64,000 nucleotides of DNA. Source: Citrobacter enshiensis. Its GTDB lineage: Bacteria; Pseudomonadota; Gammaproteobacteria; Enterobacterales; Enterobacteriaceae. The notes beneath the pieces are model-generated. The model was not told where the DNA came from, ran no database searches, and saw only the letters and a list, made by a program, of their open reading frames with translations. Shown one piece after another: positions 18,562 through 31,387 of the stretch (the stretch's first letter is position 1; each line of letters starts with the position of its first letter). The position numbers were made by a program, and so were the translations under genes. The DNA lies in assembly GCF_029338175.1 (NCBI RefSeq), contig NZ_CP119862.1:1302001-1366000 (forward strand), given 5' to 3'.

Positions 18562-19818
18562 TCATGGAAGCCAGCCCGTCAAAATCAGAATGATCGTCCT
18601 TAAGTCATGATCATCAGGTAACCTTGAGGGAACTGATTCTGGATAGTTCAACCCATTATGTAGTGTCTTCATCGCCTCTTCACCCAGTACCGAGAGCCAG
18701 TCATTGACCCGTAAGCTCTCGCACAGTCGCTGCGCGCTATCGTATATGACATCGTAATGACGTTTCTGATCCTCCATCAATTGAACTTCAAAAGCACTAA
18801 CTTTATCGGTGACTAAGGCCTCGTCAAGATGCTGTTTGACTCGTAACTCTGTCTGGTAAAGGAATATCAGATGTGCGCGCAGACAATGACCACGTGATTG
18901 AATGTGTGGCATATTGTCGGTCTGCCAATCAGTGTAGGTGCTCGAAAGGGAGGGGAATCGTTTCAAATACTCCAGAGCCTGTAGGTGATAAAACCCAACA
19001 TAGATCGCACGCAGTATTCGTATAGGGTCTTCACCGTCTATGAGACCTTCAGCCAATACAAAATCTGAGGCGAAGATGTCACAAAATACCTCCTCTTCAG
19101 TTTGTGATTTAGCTAGCGAGGAAAGTTGTGCTTGTCTAAAGCGCTGACCCTCCTCAGATTCTAGTCCCAATCTGATATCACGAATTGCAGCATCGAAATC
19201 TTGATGATGCAGGGCTGCAGAAGGTCTATCGCGGAACGACTCAAGCGCTTCATTCAGCGGTTTTTTTTTCACTTGAACTTGGTGCTGAATGAGGAATTGT
19301 ACGTGCTCACGCATAACTGGTAAGAGTGTGGGCTTTGAGAAAACACGATGCCCAAGTTCGTGGTAAAGCAAGAATCGCTCATGGGTCCGTGTCAGCAAGT
19401 TGCGCCAAGTCTCGTCTGAGTGTCTAGGATCTAGAACTTCACGCGAGGAGTGGTATACCGACGCACAATGTAATGCGTTAGCTAACTGCCCAACATCAAT
19501 AAGTCTCTCTGCCAACACTTTGTGAAAATAGACAAGCGATGGGTGCGCATCCTCCGACTCTATGAAAAGCCTGTTCAGCATATTCATCGTCTGACCGATG
19601 TACTGGTCATAAATTAACCAAGACACTCCTGACACAGTAACGTGTTCTACCCTTCGCGTCGATGAGTACACGATTTTGATATCGAGAGGTAAACCTAACT
19701 GTTCTGCAATCGACTTCAGGCGCAGGATTGTAGTTTCGTATAGCGTCTCGTTCACTCTTGCTCCAATGTTTAGGCGCGTAGCAGTGATGAGTCGGTCAAT
19801 CGACGAGGTTTTCTTCAT
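18562..19818 (-). CDS. HExxH metallopeptidase-like protein of unit C
   Basis: I do not recognise the family of this 418-residue protein. It contains a zincin motif HELGH (residues 153-157, in LLYHELGHRVF). About 85 residues later comes EEEVFCDIFAS (241-251), the place and pattern where gluzincin-like peptidases carry the third zinc ligand. No signal peptide or membrane helix is evident, so it is probably cytosolic. Its start lies 3 bases after the stop of the small membrane-protein gene, without a good ribosome-binding site of its own, which suggests coupling. The context suggests a protease-based defence or toxin module; this is inference. Confidence 0.65.
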   Translation of the reverse strand: MKKTSSIDRLITATRLNIGARVNETLYETTILRLKSIAEQLGLPLDIKIVYSSTRRVEHVTVSGVSWLIYDQYIGQTMNMLNRLFIESEDAHPSLVYFHKVLAERLIDVGQLANALHCASVYHSSREVLDPRHSDETWRNLLTRTHERFLLYHELGHRVFSKPTLLPVMREHVQFLIQHQVQVKKKPLNEALESFRDRPSAALHHQDFDAAIRDIRLGLESEEGQRFRQAQLSSLAKSQTEEEVFCDIFASDFVLAEGLIDGEDPIRILRAIYVGFYHLQALEYLKRFPSLSSTYTDWQTDNMPHIQSRGHCLRAHLIFLYQTELRVKQHLDEALVTDKVSAFEVQLMEDQKRHYDVIYDSAQRLCESLRVNDWLSVLGEEAMKTLHNGLNYPESVPSRLPDDHDLRTIILILTGWLP

Positions 19819-19821
19819 CGG

Positions 19822-20121
19822 CTAATTGTGGGGTTTGTTGACGACATTACTCTTGAGGATATCCATAAGGGTTTTTTCGCTAACACCATGGATCTCAATA
19901 CCATCAACAAGTACCCGTACATGCTTCTTCGCGGCAATCTGTGCTAGTACAACTTTGACAATGCCGGTAATTACCAATGGTCCCAGCGTCATCACCGCAG
20001 TGAAAAGCTGGACACCATCTATTCCTTGGTGCTCAGAAGAAAAACCATCGGAATCCTTGCCAAGTAATTCTAATTGCTCCAAAACCTGCACATCAGAAAC
20101 CTCAATTGCAATTTCAGACAT
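19822..20121 (-). CDS. Small single-helix membrane protein of unit C
   Basis: This 99-residue protein has an acidic N-terminal part, one hydrophobic helix (about residues 38-63, LFTAVMTLGPLVITGIVKVV) and a basic C-terminal strand region ending HVRVLVDGIEIHGVSEKTL. The layout (one helix, then a 'V.VDG..I.G' beta segment) resembles the effector-associated constant components (EACC1-type) found beside protease-linked conflict systems. I cannot confirm that family by eye. An AGGA ribosome-binding site precedes ATG 20121. It is the first gene of a two-gene reverse operon with the metallopeptidase-like gene. Confidence 0.6.
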   Translation of the reverse strand: MSEIAIEVSDVQVLEQLELLGKDSDGFSSEHQGIDGVQLFTAVMTLGPLVITGIVKVVLAQIAAKKHVRVLVDGIEIHGVSEKTLMDILKSNVVNKPHN

Positions 20122-20448
20122 TCTATTCCTCGTAAAATGTTCGCGCCGATCTACTAAAAGTGATCCATGGTGCTGATTGAAAGCTATGCCAGATCGTCAA
20201 ACCGCGTGAAGGTTTGTAAGGTTGCGGGCAATCTTACATGATATGACTATTGAGCCGCAATCTGTGTAGGTCAGGAGTGTAGAAGTGATCGTAGTGCTGC
20301 TTGTTGAGGCTGGTCGGCAAGCACCGTTAGTTGTCGCAGAAGTGAGTGTTGTCTGAATGCAACTGTAGGTGGTGTTTTTCGTGGTATCTGCTAAGTAATT
20401 ACTTTCAGTGTATTGATTTATTTATATTTTATCTCATCATTGATAGCT
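20122..20448. other. Upstream region of the unit C operon and right end of the island
   Basis: No gene is supported. It must hold the reverse-strand promoter of the two unit C genes, but I see no clear -10/-35 pair. GTGGTAT at 20381-20387 lies 68 bases before the final repeat copy. Confidence 0.5.
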
Positions 20449-20460
20449 GAGTGGGAATAA
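20449..20460 (+). repeat. guaA-end att-like repeat, copy 4 (island right end)
   Basis: GAGTGGGAATAA matches 11 of 12 bases of the guaA end. Unlike copies 2 and 3 it is not followed by a GCCATTGAT hairpin, which supports its being the junction with the ordinary chromosome. Confidence 0.65.
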
Positions 20461-20506
20461 TCAGATAACCCCTCTTGCCTGTTCATGACAAGGCAAAAAT
20501 GCAATC

Positions 20507-20536
20507 AACCCTCTGTTTTTACAGAGGGTTTTTTTA
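20507..20536 (+). terminator. Intrinsic terminator right of the island
   Basis: The arms AACCCTCTGT (20507-20516) and ACAGAGGGTT (20521-20530) are separated by TTTT and followed by a T-run. It lies 47 bases after the right-end repeat, and probably represents the original chromosomal flank downstream of guaA. Confidence 0.8.
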
Positions 20537-20996
20537 TGTATGGTCATGAAGTTTCTGGATAGCGAAAGTTTTTCCAAATAAATATATTTTTGAAGATTAT
20601 TAAATGAAACGACGGTATTTAAATAATCTATGTATGATGACGGAATTATCCCGTAATCAGCGTTGTGGCTAAATTTTTACGTTTTTGGATGTTTTAACTA
20701 TATTATTGGAATGTTTTTCAACTATAAACGAAGTGAATTTTATAAAGTGTCTGGTCCTGGGGGAAAACTCATTGTATATTTTATTATATAGCGACATGTA
20801 TTTTTAAGATGCAGATGATAATATTTGTCGCTGTCAAAATTTTATTCTTGGTAATGCTTTTAATTTAGCTTGATAATCCATAAATGGTAGTTTAACTCAC
20901 TATTTTTAATGATTTTTTTGTTTGAATCTCTCGCTGTTTTTGAATTTGAGACGCCCTTCATAGTTTCCTCTTTGTCTGTTTCTTCTTGCTTTCCAT
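20537..20996. other. AT-rich gene-free stretch before torY-like gene
   Basis: About 460 bases of strongly AT-rich sequence contain no supported gene. It leads into the FNR box and promoter of the respiratory pair. Such sequence is typical of H-NS-bound upstream regions, but nothing specific can be shown. Confidence 0.5.
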
Positions 20997-21036
20997 TTGA
21001 TGAATATCAATAAGTCACCTGTGGCGCCTATTTAAT
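20997..21036 (+). promoter_or_regulatory. FNR box and -10 element of the torYZ-like operon
   Basis: TTGATGAATATCAA (20997-21010) is a perfect match to the FNR consensus TTGAT-N4-ATCAA. A -10-like TTTAAT follows at 21031-21036, so the box would centre about 41 bases upstream of the start site. That is the classic class II activating position. Anaerobic, FNR-dependent expression is predicted. Confidence 0.85.
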
Positions 21037-21077
21037 GTCTACCTATAAAAGGGTATTTGGGTTTGCCAGGGTATACG

Positions 21078-22172
21078 ATGAAAAAAATAAATAGAATAGT
21101 GATATGGATGGTGCTTCTGGGGGCCATTCTTGGTGTGTTCGTTATTTTTGCCGCGCAATGGACATTACATAAAACGTCCAGTACGGAATTTTGTTTGTCA
21201 TGTCATACGATGCAGGCTCCTTATGAGGAATATCTGGGGTCCAAACATTTTCAGAATCAGAAGGGAATCCGTGCGGAGTGCGCAGATTGCCACATTCCGC
21301 AAGGTGGCATGGATTACCTGATCGCTAAACTGCGTGCTTCGAAAGATATCTATCACCAGTTCATTACCAAAAAAATCGATACCCCCGAAAAATTTGAGGA
21401 CCATCGTTTGGAAATGGCACAAACGGTATGGGCACAACTCAAAGCCAATGACTCAGCGACCTGCCGCAGTTGTCACAGCATGGATGCCATGGATCTCGAA
21501 GCGCAAAGCGCGGATGCCCGAAAGATGCATGAGATGGGCGCTAAGGAAAAACAAACCTGTATCGACTGCCACAAAGGGGTCGCCCACTTCCCTCCAGAAA
21601 TAAAAATGGACGATACCGCGTTACAAGGGCTTGAAGCACAGGCGGCCTCAATACCTGCATCAGCGAAAGAGCTCTATGTTGTCAGCGCCAGCGCGCTTGG
21701 CGATCTGGCGACGCTTTATCCGGCGACGCAATTACATGTGTTGAAAACCACGGGGACCTCGCGTCGTGTCGAAATTCGCGGCAGTCAGATGCAGGGCAGT
21801 GAACAGGTTATTTATTACGCGGCAGGTCAGCGACTTGTTCTTGCCAGTCTGAGTGAAAAAGGGCAGCAGGCGCTGAACGTGCTCTCTGACTGGAAGAAAG
21901 ATGAGTATGGCAATGCGTGGCGGGACGTTGCGCTGCAAGGGGACTGGAGTACTTCTGCCCTGGCCAGCCGTGAACCGATGTGGGATTACGCGCGTAAGCT
22001 CGACAACGTGTATTGCGCAGGTTGCCATGCGCCGATCCCCGCGAAGCACTTTACCCTGAATGCCTGGCCTTCAGTGGCGAAAGGGATGGGAGCACGAACC
22101 AACATCAGTGAAAACGAGCTGGATATTCTGAGCCGTTATTTCCAGTACAACGCAAAAGACATGAATAAATAA
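21078..22172 (+). CDS. torY: Pentaheme c-type cytochrome, TorY/TorC type
   Basis: This membrane-anchored electron carrier passes electrons from menaquinol to a periplasmic terminal reductase. The 364-residue product has an N-terminal anchor helix (about residues 9-29) and five CxxCH heme sites: CLSCH, CADCH, CRSCH, CIDCH and, in the C-terminal domain, CAGCH. Five hemes and this length fit TorY/TorC rather than four-heme NapC/NirT. ATG 21078 is chosen over a TTG at 21057. The reductase gene follows 21 bases later. In E. coli K-12 torYZ lies elsewhere, so its position beside guaA is notable. Confidence 0.88.
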   Translation: MKKINRIVIWMVLLGAILGVFVIFAAQWTLHKTSSTEFCLSCHTMQAPYEEYLGSKHFQNQKGIRAECADCHIPQGGMDYLIAKLRASKDIYHQFITKKIDTPEKFEDHRLEMAQTVWAQLKANDSATCRSCHSMDAMDLEAQSADARKMHEMGAKEKQTCIDCHKGVAHFPPEIKMDDTALQGLEAQAASIPASAKELYVVSASALGDLATLYPATQLHVLKTTGTSRRVEIRGSQMQGSEQVIYYAAGQRLVLASLSEKGQQALNVLSDWKKDEYGNAWRDVALQGDWSTSALASREPMWDYARKLDNVYCAGCHAPIPAKHFTLNAWPSVAKGMGARTNISENELDILSRYFQYNAKDMNK

Positions 22173-22193
22173 GCGACAACACCAGGAGAAATC

Positions 22194-24638
22194 ATGAAAC
22201 TCACAAGACGTGACTTTATCAAAACGGCCGGGGCGGCAACCGGGACTATGGCGATTTCTTCGATGATCCCGATGCCTGCCTGGGCCGAAGGCCCGGGGGG
22301 CGGCGCTGTTCTGACAGCGGCGCGCTGGGGGGCTGTTTATGTCGAAGTCAAAGACGGGAAGGTTGTCTCTTCGAAGGGGGCATTACAAAAAACGATTCCT
22401 AACTCATTGCAACAGACCGCCCCTGATCAGGTTCATACCAGCGCGCGTATAAAATACCCGATGGTGCGTAAAAGCTATCTGGAAAATCCAGGAAAGGCAG
22501 ATGGCAAACGGGGAAGCGATCCTTTTGTCCGTGTGAGTTGGGAACAGGCGCTTAAACTTATCCACGAGCAGCACAGTCGGATCCGTAGCAGCTATGGCCC
22601 AGCCTCGGTATTTGCGGGTTCTTATGGCTGGCGTTCCAGCGGTGTGTTGCACAAAGCACAAACCCTGTTGCAGCGTTACATGAGTATGGCGGGCGGTTAC
22701 GCAGGCCATACCGGTGATTATTCTACCGGTGCGGCGCAAGTGATCCTGCCTTATGTCGTTGGGTCGGTAGAAGTCTACGAACAGCAGACTACATGGCCGA
22801 TGATTCTTGAACACAGCCAGGTTGTGGTGCTGTGGGGGATGAACCCGCTCAACACATTAAAAATTGCCTGGAGTAGCACTGACGAGCAGGGACTTGAATA
22901 CATCAACTTGCTCAAAAAATCAGGGAAGAGCGTGATTGCTATCGACCCAATGCGGTCTGAAACCATTGCGTTCTTTGGTGATAATGCCACCTGGATTGCG
23001 CCGCACATGGGGACGGATGTTGCGATGATGCTGGGCATTGCACATACGCTGGTGAAAAAGGGTCTGCATGATAAGGCCTTCCTGGAAAAATACACGACCG
23101 GTTATCCGCAGTTTGAAGAGTACCTGCTGGGTAAAAGCGATAAAACAGAGAAAACCGCGGAGTGGGCCGCAGGCGTGTGCGGTGTACCTGCAGAGCAGAT
23201 CGAAAAACTGGCGGAAATCTTCTCCGGCAATAAAACCATGCTCATGGCGGGTTGGGGCATTCAGCGTCAGCAGTATGGCGAGCAAAAACACTGGATGCTG
23301 GTCACCCTGGCAGCGATGCTGGGACAAATCGGCACGGAAGGGGGGGGCTTTGGTTTCTCCTACCATTATTCTAATGGCGGTAACCCGACGCGCACGGGCG
23401 GGGTGTTGCCCGCAATTTCCTCGAAGATTGAAGGTGGCTCCTCTGCAGGCAATGACTGGGCTGTCTCCGACGCTGTGACGAGCCTTCCTGTCGCGCGAAT
23501 TGTCGAAGCGCTCGAAAACCCGGGTGGAAAATATCAGCATAATGGTAAAGAACAAACCTTCCCGGATATCAAAATGATCTGGTGGGCAGGTGGTGGGAAC
23601 TTTACGCACCACCAGGATACGAACCGCTTAATTAAAGCGTGGCAGAAACCGGAGCTGGTCGTCATTTCTGAGTGCTACTGGACGGCGGCAGCCAAACATG
23701 CCGATATTGTTCTGCCGATTACCACATCGTTTGAACGTAACGATCTCACCATGACCGGGGATTACAGTAACCAACATCTGGTGCCGATGAAGCAGGTTAT
23801 TGCGCCGCAGTTTGAGGCGCGCAATGACTTTGATGTATTTGCCGATTTGGCGGAGATGCTCAAAGTGGGCGGCAAAGCTGTCTATACAGAAGGCAAAGAT
23901 GAAATGGCGTGGCTGAAGCAATTCTACGACGCCGCGCAAAAGGCCGCGCGTACGCAGCGTGTGGCGATGCCTCAGTTCAATACCTTCTGGCAACAGAATA
24001 AATTGATCGAGATGCGTGAGAACGAGAAGAATAACAAGTATGTTCGCTACGCTGATTTCCGCAGCGATCCGGTGATGAATGCACTTGGCACGCCAAGCGG
24101 GAAGATTGAACTCTACTCGAAAACGATTGAAGGATATCACTACAAAGATTGCCCGCCGCATGCTTCATGGCTAGAACCGGATGAGTGGAAAGGTTCCGCG
24201 GATAAAGATCAGCTGCAGTTGCTGACCGCACACCCTGCGCATCGTCTGCACAGTCAGCTGAATTACGCTTCGCTGCGCAAAGAGTACGCCATAGCCAATC
24301 GTGAGCCAGTGACCATTCACCCGGAGGATGCAAAGGCTCGCGGTATTTCCGATGGTGATTTGGTTCGGGTATGGAACGCTCGCGGACAAGTGCTGGTGGG
24401 GGCGCATGTCAGTGATGGAATTAAACCCGGGATTATCTGCATTCACGAAGGTGCCTGGCCGGATCTGGAGAATGGGATCTGTAAAAATGGCGGCGCTAAC
24501 GTACTGACCGCGGATATTCCGACATCCCGACTGGCGAACGGCTGTGCAGGTAATACGTCACTGGTCTACGCAGAAAAATTCACTGGCGAAGCGCCAAAAC
24601 TGACAGCGTTTGACGAGCCCGCGATTGTCACCCTGTAG
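22194..24638 (+). CDS. torZ: Periplasmic molybdoenzyme, TorZ-like TMAO/S- or N-oxide reductase
   Basis: This DMSO-reductase-family molybdopterin enzyme reduces N- or S-oxides such as TMAO or biotin sulfoxide in the periplasm. It has a Tat signal ([12 protein letters not shown], cleaved after about AWA). The molybdenum-ligand serine lies in [12 protein letters not shown] molybdopterin-dinucleotide-binding domain with [13 protein letters not shown] closes the 814-residue protein. The N-terminal region and core resemble E. coli TorZ (809 residues) more than TorA. A GGAG ribosome-binding site precedes ATG 22194. It is coupled to the pentaheme cytochrome and followed by a strong terminator. The exact substrate is inferred. 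Confidence 0.9.
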   Translation: MKLTRRDFIKTAGAATGTMAISSMIPMPAWAEGPGGGAVLTAARWGAVYVEVKDGKVVSSKGALQKTIPNSLQQTAPDQVHTSARIKYPMVRKSYLENPGKADGKRGSDPFVRVSWEQALKLIHEQHSRIRSSYGPASVFAGSYGWRSSGVLHKAQTLLQRYMSMAGGYAGHTGDYSTGAAQVILPYVVGSVEVYEQQTTWPMILEHSQVVVLWGMNPLNTLKIAWSSTDEQGLEYINLLKKSGKSVIAIDPMRSETIAFFGDNATWIAPHMGTDVAMMLGIAHTLVKKGLHDKAFLEKYTTGYPQFEEYLLGKSDKTEKTAEWAAGVCGVPAEQIEKLAEIFSGNKTMLMAGWGIQRQQYGEQKHWMLVTLAAMLGQIGTEGGGFGFSYHYSNGGNPTRTGGVLPAISSKIEGGSSAGNDWAVSDAVTSLPVARIVEALENPGGKYQHNGKEQTFPDIKMIWWAGGGNFTHHQDTNRLIKAWQKPELVVISECYWTAAAKHADIVLPITTSFERNDLTMTGDYSNQHLVPMKQVIAPQFEARNDFDVFADLAEMLKVGGKAVYTEGKDEMAWLKQFYDAAQKAARTQRVAMPQFNTFWQQNKLIEMRENEKNNKYVRYADFRSDPVMNALGTPSGKIELYSKTIEGYHYKDCPPHASWLEPDEWKGSADKDQLQLLTAHPAHRLHSQLNYASLRKEYAIANREPVTIHPEDAKARGISDGDLVRVWNARGQVLVGAHVSDGIKPGIICIHEGAWPDLENGICKNGGANVLTADIPTSRLANGCAGNTSLVYAEKFTGEAPKLTAFDEPAIVTL

Positions 24639-24665
24639 AACGGTGCGCAGACTGTTTGTCTGAAC

Positions 24666-24693
24666 AAAACGGGAGTCTGTGTACTCCCGTTTT
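24666..24693 (+). terminator. Intrinsic terminator after torZ-like gene
   Basis: The arms AAAACGGGAGT (24666-24676) and ACTCCCGTTTT (24683-24693) form a perfect 11-bp stem ending in a T-run. Confidence 0.88.
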
Positions 24694-24767
24694 TACTGCC
24701 CAATGCCAGGGTTGAATAAAAAATATATTATATTACAACGATGTGGGGTTTTTTAGTCGCAAACAGA

Positions 24768-24959
24768 TTATGACTGTGATGGCGTTTCAGTCGTCAGGGT
24801 TGATTGTTGTGATTCTTTTTTATCCTGATGATGATGCCAGGCGCCAATGGAAGAGTAGACGAAGCGTCCAAAAAAGAAGAGAAAACTGATAAGCAATACG
24901 ATACGGGTCATGCGAGTGTTAAATCGATGTCGTTTTCGCATACTGGTAGCCTGACTCAC
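24768..24959 (-). CDS. yfgG: YfgG, small inner-membrane protein
   Basis: This 63-residue protein begins MSQATSMRKRHRFN from a GTG at 24957-24959. It has one membrane helix (about residues 18-35, TRIVLLISFLFFFGRFVY) and a polar tail. It matches E. coli YfgG, reported to contribute to nickel and cobalt tolerance. The open frame continues upstream to 25061, but the GTG gives the family length. It is divergent from yfgF. Confidence 0.85.
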   Translation of the reverse strand: MSQATSMRKRHRFNTRMTRIVLLISFLFFFGRFVYSSIGAWHHHQDKKESQQSTLTTETPSQS

Positions 24960-25168
24960 AAAAGGTTCCTTAGGGTGGGCCCAACGCGTGGGCGATAATG
25001 ACATTAAGGCACACTGTGAGGAGATGGTCAATTCTTCATTATGTAAAATTACGTCAGTCAATTCATCCTTTAATGTTATGAGAAATAAATTTAATATTTA
25101 AATAAATAATAACTTAATGATAAAACAGCAGAAATAAAGTAATAATTAATTAATGATAAGTGAGTTAT

Positions 25169-25182
25169 TTGACATAAGTCAA
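25169..25182 (+). promoter_or_regulatory. FNR-like box upstream of yfgF
   Basis: TTGACATAAGTCAA is a perfect palindrome differing from the FNR consensus at one base in each half. It lies 131 bases before the yfgF ATG in the 353-base yfgG-yfgF gap. E. coli yfgF encodes an anaerobically expressed phosphodiesterase, so FNR control fits. Nothing else clear is seen in this AT-rich gap. Confidence 0.6.
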
Positions 25183-25312
25183 ATGTTACGCGCCGACGAT
25201 AACTAAAATCTATGCTCCACAATTGTGATGAGTTTTTCATCATTGTTCTGACGTCAGGTGGGATGCCTGTCTGAATAAAGCCTTCAGGAAACGGAGGTTC
25301 TGCTGAGCATCT

Positions 25313-27553
25313 ATGAGCCTTAAGAAATTATATATTCGTATCAGAGATAAATGGTGGGCACTGCCTCTCATCTTACCCTCTTTGTTATTACCCTTATTGA
25401 GCAACACCAATACCTTCGCAAGTACTGCTACAGGTAATGTCGTGCTGTTTTATCTGCCTCTGGCATTAATGTTAAGCCTGATGCTATTTTTCGGCTGGGC
25501 GGCGTTACCAGGAATTGTCATTGCCATCTTCTGGCATAAATTTTCGCAGGTAGGATGGTACGAGACGTTTCCTGTTATCGTTCACTTTGTGGTGACGATT
25601 GTGCTCAGTTGGGGGGGGTATCATGTGTTTGCCCCACGGCGTGGGCATGTCTATCATGGCGATGTGCGATTAATATTTCAGCGCATGTTCTGGCAGGTAT
25701 TTTTCCCTGCCACACTGTTTTTAGTCATATTTCAATTTGCAGCCTTTATTGGAATGTATGACAGCAAATCCCATCTGATGGGGGTCATGCCTTTCAATAT
25801 CAATACATTGATTGATTACCAGGCGTTACTGGTCGGAAATCTTGTGGGTGTTCCGCTGTGCTATTTGATCATTCGTATTATCCGTAATCCTTGTTATTTG
25901 AAGGGTTATTTTTCGCAACTTAAACTACAAATTGATGCGAAAGTAACGAAAAAAGAAATAGCTATCTGGCTGATAGTATTGGGTATGCTGATGGTTTTGT
26001 TATGCATGCCTTTAAATGAAGATAGCTCAATATTTAGCACAAACTATACGTTGTCACTCCTGCTACCCGTCATGTTATGGGGGGGAATGCGCTACGGCTA
26101 TAAATTTATTTCGCCGTTATGGGCGATAATACTCGTAGTATCAATAAATTATTATCACCGTTATACGCCGTGGTATTCCGGATACGATACCCAACTGGCC
26201 ATTACCTCTTCGAGCTATCTGGTTTTTTCATTTATTGTGAATTATATGGCGGTACTGGCGACGCGGCAGAGGATTGTCAGTAGCCGCGCTCGCCGTCTCG
26301 CTTACTTTGATCCTGTCGTGCATCTTCCCAACTTACGCGCTCTGAATCGGGCTCTCAAAAGCGCCCCCTGGTCGGCCCTCTGTTATTTGCGTGTGCCAGG
26401 AATGGAATTACTCATTAAAAATTATGGGATTATGTTACGCATTCAGTACAAGCAAAAGCTGTCTCACTGGATCTCTCCCTTGTTGGCGCAAAATGAGGAA
26501 GTGTTTCAGTTATCCGGCAACGATTTGGTGCTGCGTCTGAATACGGAATCCCACCAACAGCGAATAGAAGCACTGGATAACCATATAAAACAATTTCGAT
26601 TTACATGGGATGGGATGCCAATGCAGCCGCAGGTTGGGGTCAGCTATTGCTATGTCCGTTCTCCGGTTAGCCATATCTACCTGCTATTAGGTGAATTAAG
26701 TACCGTTGCCGAACTTTCGATTTTGACAAACACGCCAGAGAATCTACAGCGTCGCGGTGCCATGAATTTGCAGCGTGGGCTGAAAGACAAAGTGGCGATG
26801 ATGAATCATCTGCAACGGGCGCTTGAGTACGATCGCTTTTGCCTGATGGCTCAACCCATTCAGGGCGTTCGCGGCGATATCTATCATGAAATTTTGCTGC
26901 GGCTGAAGGATCAGAATGGCGGGATGATTAATCCCGATATTTTTCTGCCTGTCGCCCATGAGTTTGGGTTGTCTTCCAGCATCGATCTCTGGGTTATCGA
27001 ACATACATTGCAATTTATGGCGGCGAATCGGGAAAAAATGCCTGCCCAACGTTTTGCCATCAATCTGTCGCCGACATCAGTGTGCCGTGCCCGATTACCT
27101 ATCGAGGTGAGTAAGCTGTTGAGCCACTATCAGGTCGAAGCCTGGCAACTGATATTTGAGGTTACGGAGAGTAACGCACTCGCAGATGCCGAGCATGCGC
27201 AAACGACCTTATTGCAATTGCAGCAACTGGGCTGTCAGGTTGCCATTGATGATTTTGGCACCGGGTATGCCAGCTATGCACGCCTGAAAAACGTGAACGC
27301 AAATATTCTCAAAATCGACGGCAGTTTTATTCGCAATATCGTCTCGAACAGCCTCGACTATCAGATTGTGGCTTCCATTTGCCATCTGGCGCGCATGAAA
27401 AAGATGTTGGTAGTGGCAGAGCACGTGGAAAGTGAAGAGATACGTAACGCGGTGATCTCGCTGGGTATCGATTACCTGCAGGGGTATCTGATCGGGGAGC
27501 CGCAGCGACTGGAAGATACGTTTGGGAAACAGGCGCCAGAGTCCGGCGCCTGA
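25313..27553 (+). CDS. yfgF: Cyclic-di-GMP phosphodiesterase YfgF (PdeF)
   Basis: YfgF is an inner-membrane anaerobic c-di-GMP phosphodiesterase that lowers c-di-GMP. The 746-residue protein has an N-terminal MASE1-type membrane domain (about residues 15-310, eight or more helices) and a degenerate GGDEF domain (YFDPVVHLPNLRALNRAL onward, without GGDEF). A C-terminal EAL domain follows. The EAL signature reads EILLRL, while the DDFGTGYASYARL and YLQGYLIG elements are intact. It is divergent from yfgG and convergent with ppx, whose stop lies 8 bases away. Confidence 0.94.
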   Translation: MSLKKLYIRIRDKWWALPLILPSLLLPLLSNTNTFASTATGNVVLFYLPLALMLSLMLFFGWAALPGIVIAIFWHKFSQVGWYETFPVIVHFVVTIVLSWGGYHVFAPRRGHVYHGDVRLIFQRMFWQVFFPATLFLVIFQFAAFIGMYDSKSHLMGVMPFNINTLIDYQALLVGNLVGVPLCYLIIRIIRNPCYLKGYFSQLKLQIDAKVTKKEIAIWLIVLGMLMVLLCMPLNEDSSIFSTNYTLSLLLPVMLWGGMRYGYKFISPLWAIILVVSINYYHRYTPWYSGYDTQLAITSSSYLVFSFIVNYMAVLATRQRIVSSRARRLAYFDPVVHLPNLRALNRALKSAPWSALCYLRVPGMELLIKNYGIMLRIQYKQKLSHWISPLLAQNEEVFQLSGNDLVLRLNTESHQQRIEALDNHIKQFRFTWDGMPMQPQVGVSYCYVRSPVSHIYLLLGELSTVAELSILTNTPENLQRRGAMNLQRGLKDKVAMMNHLQRALEYDRFCLMAQPIQGVRGDIYHEILLRLKDQNGGMINPDIFLPVAHEFGLSSSIDLWVIEHTLQFMAANREKMPAQRFAINLSPTSVCRARLPIEVSKLLSHYQVEAWQLIFEVTESNALADAEHAQTTLLQLQQLGCQVAIDDFGTGYASYARLKNVNANILKIDGSFIRNIVSNSLDYQIVASICHLARMKKMLVVAEHVESEEIRNAVISLGIDYLQGYLIGEPQRLEDTFGKQAPESGA

Positions 27554-27560
27554 ATGAGGA

Positions 27561-31176
<3,616 letters not shown>

Positions 31177-31387
31177 TACAACTTTTACTCCGTTTCAATC
31201 ACGGGACACTGCCGGGTTATTATGGCGAGCATTGCTGTCAGATGTCCAACTGCGCCAGAAGAGTATGACAATAAACCGTCTGTGGCATGTGAGCAACTGA
31301 CGCATTTTTGCGAAAAGGATAGGGAGACGAACAAGATAGACAGGAGTTGTTCCCCGTCAGTGGTTGCTAACGGGGAACGAAGAGACG

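Larger units (their letters stand above)
9918..20460. mobile_element. Composite defence island at guaA, three att-bounded units without an integrase
   Basis: Three accessory units lie between guaA-end repeats. Unit A (9918-14310) is a retron with PtuA/PtuB. Unit B (14311-18130) is a DUF262 gene pair. Unit C (18131-20460) is a small membrane protein with a metallopeptidase-like gene. Each downstream copy of the repeat has RTGGTAT 68-69 bases upstream. Units B and C both start with a GCCATTGAT hairpin 39-40 bases after the repeat. Unit A genes are markedly AT-rich and unit B is more GC-balanced, so the units likely have different origins. No integrase, excisionase, transposase or plasmid gene is present. 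Confidence 0.75.
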
